The notes beneath the pieces are model-generated. The model worked only from the letters and a program-made list of their open reading frames with translations, had not been told where the DNA came from and searched no databases. The translations under genes and the position numbers were made by a program. A stretch of DNA of 62,473 nucleotides from Actinomadura violacea (GTDB lineage Bacteria > Actinomycetota > Actinomycetes > Streptosporangiales > Streptosporangiaceae): the NCBI RefSeq assembly GCF_017573465.1, contig NZ_JAGEPF010000051.1, forward strand, positions 1-62,473. Direction: 5' to 3'. Below, piece after piece: positions 1 to 7,214 of the stretch (position 1 is the stretch's first letter; every line of letters begins with the position of its first letter).

Positions 1-255
1 GACGACGACCGGGGGCTGCGCGGCAGCGCCAACCAGCGGATCCACCAGCTGACGGGGCGGCTCGCGGGCGCGGCGGGCGAACTGGCCGGCGGCCCGCGCC
101 GCGCGGAGGTGCGGGTCCGCGGCGGGCAGGCGCTGCTGGTCGGCGTGCCGCCCCGGGCCCTGGCCGCGGGCTTCGGCCGCGGCGGACGCGGCGGCGGCAC
201 CGGCACCGGCACCGGCACGGCAGGCGAGGGCACGAGCGGCGAGGAGCCCCGATGA
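1..255 (+). CDS. C-terminal end of an unidentified protein (partial)
   Basis: An open frame enters from the left edge and ends at a TGA that overlaps the ATG of the next gene (ATGA, 252-255). About 84 residues are visible: a short mixed segment including RIHQLTGRLAGAAGELAGG and VRGGQALLVGVPPRALAAG, then a low-complexity Gly/Thr tail (repeated GT dipeptides from ggcacc repeats) and an acidic end. The tail looks disordered. The four-base overlap says it is the first visible member of the NTPase operon that follows. I do not recognise the family; too little is present. Confidence 0.75.
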   Translation, partial: DDDRGLRGSANQRIHQLTGRLAGAAGELAGGPRRAEVRVRGGQALLVGVPPRALAAGFGRGGRGGGTGTGTGTAGEGTSGEEPR

Positions 256-1625
256 GCGGCGCGAAGGTGATCTCGGTGGACGCGGCGGCGTGGCGGGACG
301 CGCAGGCGTCGGCGCGCGACCTGGCGAAGGTGCGGCGGGACATGCCGCGCCTGCTGCGGCAGGTGGAGCGGGCCGCGCGCGAGGACGTGGAGCGGGCGCG
401 GCGCGAGGCGTCGGCCCGGCAGGACGGGACGGACCGCGCGCTCGCCGGGCTGAGCGAGCAGGCGAAGCGGCTGGAGGACGAGACCGGCCGGCGGCTGCGC
501 GAGCACGGGAAGCGCCTGGCGGAGGGCCGTAAGGAGCTGGCGGAGCAGGGCGAGCGGCTCGCGGCCGAGATCGCCCGCGAGCGCGCGGAACGGCGCGCCG
601 GGCTCGCGTCGGTGGACGCCCGGGTCGGCGAGCTGCGCGGCGAGAGCGACGCGGCGGCGGCCGCGGCGCGGCGGCTGTTCGAGGACGCGCGGACGATGCA
701 CGACGCGATCCGCGGCACGCTGCCGCACGACCGGTTCGCGCCGGGACGGCTGGACCGGCTGGCGTCCCGGCTCGACGTCGCGCGGGCCAACCTGGAGGCG
801 CATGCCGCCGGGTACTCGCTGAGCCAGGTGCAGGACCTCTACCTCGACCTGAGCGAGCTGCGCGCCGACGTGGAGCGGCTCGCGCTGGAGTGGGAGGCGC
901 TGCGGGCGGAGGCGCTCGCCGCGCTGCGGACCGTCGCGGCGACGATCGACGAGAACGCGGAGCGTCCGGTCGCGGAGGCCGATCCGGGCACCGTCCTGGA
1001 CGTCGACCACTGGACGGACGGCGCGCTCGGCGCGCTGCGCGACGAGGTGGCGCGGCAGGTGGACCTGGTCGCCGGCCCGGCCTGCCCGCTGGACGCGGCG
1101 GAGCTGCGCGCGCTGATCGCCGAGGCGGCGCCGGAGTACGAGGGGCGGCTGGACGCGCTGGTCGAGCGGGCCGCGGAGCGGATCGTCGCGTCGCAGCTGC
1201 GGGTGAACGTCGCCGAGCAGGTGGTGGCGGTGCTGGAGGGGCAGGGGTTCGCCTGGTCCGGCAACACCTACGCGGCCGGGGACGAGCGGCGCGCGTTCTT
1301 CAGCCGGCTGCGGCACCGCGCGGACGGCGGCGAGGTCGTGGTGGAGGTGGCGCCGGACGGCGGCGACGGCGCCGGATTCACGCTGCGGATCCTGTCGTAC
1401 GAGGACGATCCGGACGAGCCGGCGCGGCGGGAGCGGTCGGCGGCGGTGAGCCGGGCGCTGCGCGCGGAGGGCCTGGACGCGGGCGAGCCGGCGGAGGAGG
1501 GCGGCGAGCCCGATCCGGCGCTGCGCGACTTCGCGGCGCTGTCCCGTCCGGCGGCCCGCGGGCAGGACGGCCGGAACCCGCTGGTGCAGCCGAGCACGCG
1601 CGCCCGAGGGGCCGATGAGCGCTGA
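252..1625 (+). CDS. Long coiled-coil protein of the NTPase operon
   Basis: The protein has 457 residues. Roughly residues 15-135 and 170-235 are Ala/Arg/Glu/Leu-rich heptad-like sequence with no Gly or Pro, so a long coiled coil is expected. The C-terminal part (about 300-400) is more globular, with a pattern such as AEQVVAVLEGQGFAW...EVVVEVAPD followed by an alpha/beta stretch; the last 50 residues are disordered. There is no signal peptide or membrane segment, so it is cytoplasmic. The ATG overlaps the stop of the upstream gene and its own stop overlaps the next start by 11 bases, so it is translationally coupled on both sides. The likely role is scaffold or adaptor for the AAA+ ATPase and GTPase encoded downstream (inference from context only). 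Confidence 0.85.
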   Translation: MSGAKVISVDAAAWRDAQASARDLAKVRRDMPRLLRQVERAAREDVERARREASARQDGTDRALAGLSEQAKRLEDETGRRLREHGKRLAEGRKELAEQGERLAAEIARERAERRAGLASVDARVGELRGESDAAAAAARRLFEDARTMHDAIRGTLPHDRFAPGRLDRLASRLDVARANLEAHAAGYSLSQVQDLYLDLSELRADVERLALEWEALRAEALAALRTVAATIDENAERPVAEADPGTVLDVDHWTDGALGALRDEVARQVDLVAGPACPLDAAELRALIAEAAPEYEGRLDALVERAAERIVASQLRVNVAEQVVAVLEGQGFAWSGNTYAAGDERRAFFSRLRHRADGGEVVVEVAPDGGDGAGFTLRILSYEDDPDEPARRERSAAVSRALRAEGLDAGEPAEEGGEPDPALRDFAALSRPAARGQDGRNPLVQPSTRARGADER

Positions 1626-4203
1626 CCGGCCCGGCCGTGCACCGGCCGCCCCCGCACCGGCCGCCTCCGAACCGATCGGCCTCGAACCGACCGACCTTGA
1701 ACCAGCCGACCTTGAACCAGCCGACATGGTGCCCGAGCGGCTGCGGGCGCTGCGCGACGCGGCGCGCGAGGGCGAGTCGGTGCTGCCGCTGTACGGGCCG
1801 GGCGTCAAGGACGCGTTCGTGGACGGCCTGTACCGGCAGCACGATCTCGGCAGCGCGCTGTGGGAGGCGCTGCACGACGCCGGTTACGAGCGGATCGTGT
1901 TCTTCTCGCTGGACGCGACGCTGACCGTCCGGGACGCGGCGTCGCGGCGCCTGCCCGCCGACCCGGACGCGGAGGGCGAGCCTGAGGGCGACGCGTCGGT
2001 GATGCGGCCCGGGTTCAGCGGCCCGCTCGGCCGGCGCAGGCTGCGGCGGCCGCCCGCCGCCGCGGCGCGGGCGGAGAGCCGCGCGATGTCCGGGGCGTTC
2101 GCGGTGCGGATGCTGCGCAGCCTGATGCGCGACGAGTCGACGCCGACGGCCGTGGTGGTCGAGCAGCTGGAGGTGCTGGAGCGCTGGCAGGAGGCGCGGG
2201 CGCCGTTCGCGGCGGCGCTGGAGCGGTGGCTGGAGTTCCGTCCGGGGAGCCGCAACATCTGCGTGCTGGTGTTCGGCGGGGCGTCGCTCGCGGAGGTCCG
2301 TGCGTTCGCCGAAGGCAGCCGTGACCTGCCGGGACTCGTGCAGGTGGTGCAGGCGGAGGAGCGGCGTCCGGCGCGTCCGGGGCTGCTGCGGCCGCCCGGC
2401 GAGGCGGAGCTGGCCCGCCTCGTCCACCGGCTGAGGATCGAGCGGAACCTGCGGATCGAGGACTGGACCAGGCTTGAGGGCACGGTCCGCGCGATGGCGG
2501 CGCAGGACGTCCCGCTGGAGACGTGGGAGCGGCGGCTCGGCCGGCGGATGGCGGCGGAGGGGACGCCGCTCGGGCAGGAGCGGCTGCACCGGTACGGCTG
2601 GATCGCGGCGACGGTCGCGGACGGCGACGTGATGCGGCGACTGGACGAGCTGGTCGGCCTGGAGCCGGTGAAGCGGCACCTGGAGGGCCTGCGGTACCGG
2701 CCACCGGCGGGCGCGGAACCGGTGTCGCACCACCTGGTCTTCACCGGCAACCCGGGGACGGGCAAGACGACGGTCGCGCGGATCGTCGGCGACCTGTACC
2801 GGGAGCTGGGGATCCTGCGGCACGGCCGGGTCCGGTCGGTGCGGGCGGGCGACCTCGTGGCGGGGTTCGTCGGGCAGACGGCGATCAGGACCCGCGAGGT
2901 GATCGACGGGGCGCTCGGCGGGGTGCTGTTCATCGACGAGGCGTACGAGCTGAGCGACCAGGCGGACGGGTTCGGCCGGCAGGCGATCACCGAGCTGCTC
3001 GCCCGGATGGAGGACGACCGCGCCGAGCTGGTGGTGATCGTCGCCGGCTACCCGGAGGAGATGCAGGAGTTCCTCGACGCCAACCCGGGGCTGCGCAGCC
3101 GGTTCCCGCCGGAGAACGTGATCGCGTTCCCCGACTACGGGCCGCCGGAGCTGGCGGAGATCGCGGCGCGGCAGCTCGGGCCGATGGGCATGGCGTGGGG
3201 CGAGGGGTTCGAGACGGCGCTCGGCGAGGCGGTCGCGGAGCTGCACCGCACGCGCGCCCGCGGGTTCGGCAACGCGCGCGCCGTCCGGGACGTCACGCAG
3301 GAGACGGCGGCGCGGTGGGCGCGGCGCGTCAAGGACGCCCGCGACCTGCCGCTGGAGCCGCGCGACCTGCCGGAACGGCTGCGCCGCGACGCGCGCCCCG
3401 GCCCGGCGGACACCGCGGCGCTGCTCGGCGAGCTGGACGCGATGATCGGGCTCGCGCCGGTGAAGCGGAGCGCGGACGTGCTGGTGAAGCGGCTGCGGCT
3501 GCGGCGGCTGCGCGGGCACGGCGAGGTCGTCGCGCCGAACCTGCTGTTCGTCGGCCCGCCCGGCACCGGGAAGACGACCGTCGCGCGGCACTTCGGCCGG
3601 ATCTTCAAGGAGCTGGGGCTGCTGGAGCGCGGCCACGTCGTGGAGACGGGACGGTCGCGGCTCGTCGCGTCCTACGTCGGGCAGACCGCGCCGCTGACCC
3701 GGCGGGCCGTGGAGCGCGCGCTCGGCGGGGTGCTGTTCATCGACGAGGCGTACGCGCTGGCGGCGGGCGGCGACAACGACTTCGGCCAGGAGGCGATCGA
3801 CACGCTGGTGGAGGAGATGGAGCGGCACCGCGGCCGGCTCGCGGTGATCGCGGCCGGCTACCCCGAGCCGATGCGCCGGTTCGTGGCCGCCAACGACGGC
3901 CTCGGCTCCCGGTTCGGCGAGACGATCGCGTTCCCCGCCTACGAGGTGGACGACCTGCTGGCGATCCTGCGGTCGATGGCGGAGCGGCAGGCCTACGAGC
4001 TGGATCCGGCGACGCTGCCGGCGGCGCGGGCGTGGCTCGCGGACGCGGCGCGGCGGCCCGGGTTCGGCAACGGCCGGACCGTCCGCCGGCTGCTGGAGCG
4101 GATGGAGGCGCGGCTCGCCGACCGGGTGGTGGACCGCCCGGACGCCGACGCGCGGATGCTGAACCTGCTGCTCCCGGAGGACGTGCCCGATGAACTCGGC
4201 TGA
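1615..4203 (+). CDS. Tandem AAA+ ATPase, CbxX/CfqX type
   Basis: An 862-residue protein with two AAA+ modules of the CbxX/CfqX family (the CbbX and EccA kind). Module 1 has Walker A GNPGTGKTT at 378-386 and Walker B LFIDE ending D441-E442; module 2 has Walker A GPPGTGKT at 647-654 and Walker B LFIDE ending D710-E711. Each is followed by a VIVAGYPEEM or VIAAGYPEPM stretch, the usual sensor region. Residues 1-40 are disordered and hold a short LEPTDLEPADLEPAD repeat; residues 45-330 form an unassigned N-terminal region. Both ATPase sites look intact. CbxX-type AAA+ proteins remodel partner proteins, so this is probably the ATP-driven remodeller of the operon. The target is unknown. Confidence 0.92.
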   Translation: MSADRPGRAPAAPAPAASEPIGLEPTDLEPADLEPADMVPERLRALRDAAREGESVLPLYGPGVKDAFVDGLYRQHDLGSALWEALHDAGYERIVFFSLDATLTVRDAASRRLPADPDAEGEPEGDASVMRPGFSGPLGRRRLRRPPAAAARAESRAMSGAFAVRMLRSLMRDESTPTAVVVEQLEVLERWQEARAPFAAALERWLEFRPGSRNICVLVFGGASLAEVRAFAEGSRDLPGLVQVVQAEERRPARPGLLRPPGEAELARLVHRLRIERNLRIEDWTRLEGTVRAMAAQDVPLETWERRLGRRMAAEGTPLGQERLHRYGWIAATVADGDVMRRLDELVGLEPVKRHLEGLRYRPPAGAEPVSHHLVFTGNPGTGKTTVARIVGDLYRELGILRHGRVRSVRAGDLVAGFVGQTAIRTREVIDGALGGVLFIDEAYELSDQADGFGRQAITELLARMEDDRAELVVIVAGYPEEMQEFLDANPGLRSRFPPENVIAFPDYGPPELAEIAARQLGPMGMAWGEGFETALGEAVAELHRTRARGFGNARAVRDVTQETAARWARRVKDARDLPLEPRDLPERLRRDARPGPADTAALLGELDAMIGLAPVKRSADVLVKRLRLRRLRGHGEVVAPNLLFVGPPGTGKTTVARHFGRIFKELGLLERGHVVETGRSRLVASYVGQTAPLTRRAVERALGGVLFIDEAYALAAGGDNDFGQEAIDTLVEEMERHRGRLAVIAAGYPEPMRRFVAANDGLGSRFGETIAFPAYEVDDLLAILRSMAERQAYELDPATLPAARAWLADAARRPGFGNGRTVRRLLERMEARLADRVVDRPDADARMLNLLLPEDVPDELG

Positions 4204-5992
4204 CCGCTGCCCGCTCTGCGCGGTGCCGATCGACGCCGCCGCCGTGGAGGCGGCGGCGACGCGGCGGGACGTGCGGTGCACGCTGTGCGGGTGGACGCTC
4301 GCCGGGCCGTGGCGTCCGGGCCGCGCCGACCGGGCCGCGGCGGAGGCGGCGCTGTCGGCGGCGCGGCTGGAGTTCGACCTGCGGGCCGCGGCGCGCGCCG
4401 GCGACGACTGGCTCCCGTACGCGCCGCACCTGCGGGGCAGGCCGGCGGAGGCGCAGTGGCAGGAGGCGCGGCGGGACGTCGCCGCGCTGCGCGAGGCGGC
4501 CCGCCCGCCGCTCGGCGCCGTGCTCGACGCGCTCGGCCCGCACCGCGCGCTCGTCGTCGTCGCCGTCGAGGACGCCGGGCTGCGGCTGTTCGTGACGGGC
4601 GGCGTCCCGGCGGCGGGCCCGCTCGGGTACCGGGAGCTGGCGGCGGTGCCGTGGTCGGCGCTGCTGCCGGGGCTGCCGCGGGACGCTACGCACCGCCGGT
4701 TCCAGCTCGCGGGCGGCCCGTCCGGCATCGACCCGGCGTGGGCGGACGCGACGATCGGCGGCGCGGTCGGCGACCTCGTGCGGCGGTACTGCACGTCCGT
4801 CGACACGGCGGTGATGTCGGGGCTGCCCGGCATGCCGTTCCCGGACGCGGTCGTGCGGGCGTTCACCGGCCTGCTGCCGGACGTCCGGATCGCGGCGGGC
4901 GCCCCGGACGCGGCGGCGCTGCTGGACCGGATCGCCGCGGAGCGGCCGATCGCCCGCCCGTACGGGCTGGCGGCGCTGCGCGCGCGGCCAGGCGACGGCG
5001 CCGCCGAGGTCGTGCGGCTGCCGCTGTTCCCGGCCGGGGCACGGGCCGGCGACGAGGCGCAGGTGCGGGTGCGCCGGGCGCCCGGCGGCGCCGGCCAGGA
5101 GACCGCGCTCGCCGTCGTCACCTGGGACGACCCGCCGGAACCGGTCCGGATCGTGACGGCGCGGATGCCGCGCGGCGCGGCCGGGCTCGTCCGGATCGCG
5201 CTGGACGGCCCGGGCCGGCTCCGGTTCCTCGAACCGGACACCGTGGACGACGCCGCGCCCGCCTGGCCGGACCTGCTGCGCCGCGTCCCGCGGCGGCTGC
5301 CGTCCGCCGCGTTCGCGACCGAGCTGGTGTGCGTGCTGGAGCTCGGCGGCCGGGCCGAGACCGCCCGCCGCCGCCGCGACCTGGTCGCCGACCTGCTCGA
5401 ACTGCTCGGCGACGAGCTGGGCGGCACCGCCCGCGTCGCCGTCGTCGGCCACCTCGACCATCCGATCGAGCCGAAGCACAAGAACCGGGACGTGGTGTCC
5501 GGCGGGCCGCTGCAGGCGCCCGACGAGGCCGCCCGCACGCTCGCGGACCTGCCGGACGCGCCGTCCGGCCCGTTCGGCGCGCGCGCGGCGCCGCTGGAGG
5601 ACTCGCTCGACCGGGCCGCCGCGCTGCTGCACGGCCCCCGTGACGGCCGCTCCCGGATCCTGCTGACCGTCGCGGGCCGCCCGCCGCATCCGGGCAGCGG
5701 CCACGGCGACGTCATCCGTCCCGTCGAGCCGTGCCCGCGCCGGCTGAACTGGCGGCACTCCGTCGCGCGGCTGGAGGCGGCCGGGGTGCGGCTCGTCGCG
5801 GTGACCGACGAGCCCGCCCCGAAGGACGTCCCCGGGCAGGACGCGCGGCGCCGCGACGACCCGGAATGGGACGTGCTGGGCGCCGCGCACCGCACCGGCC
5901 TCGACTCCGTCGACGCCGCCGGGCTCGCCAAGGTCCTCGGCGTCCTGCCCGACGACGAGGCGCCGCCACTGCCGTTCCCCCTGGTCCCATGA
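4190..5992 (+). CDS. Zinc-ribbon protein of unknown function
   Basis: A 600-residue protein that begins with a four-cysteine zinc ribbon, C7-x2-C10 and C30-x2-C33 (CPLC...CTLC). The rest is a long alpha/beta sequence without a recognised catalytic motif. Around residues 390-430 a VCVLELGG...VAVVGHLDHP stretch, followed by an Asp-rich C-terminal third, could be a Rossmann-like or vWA-like fold, but I cannot confirm one. The start codon lies 14 bases inside the AAA+ gene, so the two are coupled. The stop codon (5990-5992) lies in the first unit of a 16-bp tandem repeat. It is probably an operon-specific adaptor; no family is assigned. Confidence 0.82.
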   Translation: MNSADRCPLCAVPIDAAAVEAAATRRDVRCTLCGWTLAGPWRPGRADRAAAEAALSAARLEFDLRAAARAGDDWLPYAPHLRGRPAEAQWQEARRDVAALREAARPPLGAVLDALGPHRALVVVAVEDAGLRLFVTGGVPAAGPLGYRELAAVPWSALLPGLPRDATHRRFQLAGGPSGIDPAWADATIGGAVGDLVRRYCTSVDTAVMSGLPGMPFPDAVVRAFTGLLPDVRIAAGAPDAAALLDRIAAERPIARPYGLAALRARPGDGAAEVVRLPLFPAGARAGDEAQVRVRRAPGGAGQETALAVVTWDDPPEPVRIVTARMPRGAAGLVRIALDGPGRLRFLEPDTVDDAAPAWPDLLRRVPRRLPSAAFATELVCVLELGGRAETARRRRDLVADLLELLGDELGGTARVAVVGHLDHPIEPKHKNRDVVSGGPLQAPDEAARTLADLPDAPSGPFGARAAPLEDSLDRAAALLHGPRDGRSRILLTVAGRPPHPGSGHGDVIRPVEPCPRRLNWRHSVARLEAAGVRLVAVTDEPAPKDVPGQDARRRDDPEWDVLGAAHRTGLDSVDAAGLAKVLGVLPDDEAPPLPFPLVP

Positions 5993-6063
5993 CAACGCCG
6001 TCCCATGAGAACGCCGTCCCATGAGAACGCCGTCCCTTGAGCACACAGTCCCTTGAGCACCCC
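5984..6063 (+). repeat. Five-copy 16-bp tandem repeat in the operon's only gap
   Basis: Five head-to-tail 16-bp units (5984-5999, 6000-6015, 6016-6031, 6032-6047, 6048-6063). The first three are gtcccatgaSaacgcc, the last two gtcccttgagcacMcc or close variants. The array begins inside the end of the zinc-ribbon gene, supplies its stop codon, and fills most of the 85-bp gap before the GTPase gene. Each unit carries TGA, and because 16 is not a multiple of three the array closes all three frames. It could be a regulator-binding array, a translation-uncoupling spacer or a slippage-prone satellite. Confidence 0.9.
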
Positions 6064-6077
6064 GTGAAAGGCCCGGC

Positions 6078-7214
6078 ATGACCGAACCGACGCCACCCGA
6101 CGAAGCACGGTCCGAGGAGCCCGCCGCCGGCGGCGCGCCGGCCGCGCCGCCGCCGCCCGCGCCCGAGCGGCCCCGCCGCATCGGGCTGTGGGGCGCGCCG
6201 ACCTGCGGGAAGACCACGTTCCTCGCGGCGCTGCGGATCGCCGCCGAGGAGGGCGGGCACGACGTCCGGCTCGTCGGCTGCAACCGCGCGTCCACCGAGT
6301 TCCTCGCCGACACCACCCGGCAGCTGAAGATCGAGCGGCGGTTCGTCCCGGCGACCCGGGAGCTGCCGCCGAACCTCGCCTGGCAGCTGCACGGCACGCA
6401 GGTCAGGAAGGTGCGCCCGACCGAGGGGAGGCTGCGCTTCAAGCGGCGCCGGCCCGTCCCGTACACGGTGATGCTGGACATGATGGACGCGCCCGGCGGC
6501 ATGTTCAGCAGCCGCCCGGAGGACCGGGCGACGTCCGAGCCGTCGTCCGGGCTGCGGTTCAGCAGCTCCGCCGGGGACGGCGACGGGGGGTCCGGCGACG
6601 GCGGCGGCGGGGGCGACGCCGAGGAGCGGCTCGTCCGGCACCTCGCGGGCTGCGACGGGCTGCTGTTCCTGTTCGACCCGACCCGCGAGCGGGAGATGAA
6701 CGACGCCTACGCCTTCTTCCAGCGGACCGTCCTGCAGATCTCCGAGCTGGCCGGGACGAGCGGCGTCGACCACAAGCTCCCGCACCACCTCGCCGTCTGC
6801 ATCACCAAGTTCGACCATCCGGAGGTGTACGAGCGGGCCGTGCGGCTCGGCTACGTGACGCCGCCGGCGAGCATCTTCGGGATGCCGAGCGTCGACGAGA
6901 CGCGGGCGCTGGAGTTCTTCCAGGACCTGTACCGGGGGACGCACGCGCACGACCCGGTGAACTCGCTGCTCAGGGGCATCCGCTCGCACTTCGGGGAGTC
7001 CCGGACGCGGTACTTCGTGACGTCCGCGATCGGCTTCTACCGGGACCCGCTGGAGAACCGGTTCCAGCCGGAGGACTACCTGAACATCGCCGAGCAGTCC
7101 GACGGCGGCGACGGCCTGGCGGGCGAGGACCGGTTCCGGATCCGCGGGGACGTCGCGCCGATCAACGTGCTGGAGCCGGTGATGTGGCTCGCCGGGAACG
7201 TGGGCCGGCCGTGA
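6078..7214 (+). CDS. P-loop GTPase of the NTPase operon (DO-GTPase-like)
   Basis: A 378-residue protein. After a Pro/Ala-rich 30-residue leader comes a clear GTPase core: G1 GAPTCGKT at 39-46, a G3-like DAPGG at 137-141, the hydrophobic strand DGLLFLFDPT, and a G4-like TKFD at 243-246. A Gly/Asp-rich insert around 170-185 looks like a flexible loop. GAPTCGKTTFLAAL is typical of the TRAFAC-like GTPases called double-GTPase (DO-GTPase) in bacterial conflict-system literature; that assignment is from memory of the family. It is followed without a gap by an 862-residue partner (GTGA overlap). Its likely role is a switch that gates the neighbouring ATPase and chaperone modules. Confidence 0.85.
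   Translation: MTEPTPPDEARSEEPAAGGAPAAPPPPAPERPRRIGLWGAPTCGKTTFLAALRIAAEEGGHDVRLVGCNRASTEFLADTTRQLKIERRFVPATRELPPNLAWQLHGTQVRKVRPTEGRLRFKRRRPVPYTVMLDMMDAPGGMFSSRPEDRATSEPSSGLRFSSSAGDGDGGSGDGGGGGDAEERLVRHLAGCDGLLFLFDPTREREMNDAYAFFQRTVLQISELAGTSGVDHKLPHHLAVCITKFDHPEVYERAVRLGYVTPPASIFGMPSVDETRALEFFQDLYRGTHAHDPVNSLLRGIRSHFGESRTRYFVTSAIGFYRDPLENRFQPEDYLNIAEQSDGGDGLAGEDRFRIRGDVAPINVLEPVMWLAGNVGRP

Noticed and set aside
1378..6108. A very long open frame (1576 codons) on the minus strand
   Set aside because: It is the shadow of the plus-strand NTPase operon: Arg/Pro/Ser-rich, no family signature, and the plus-strand genes have clear motifs.
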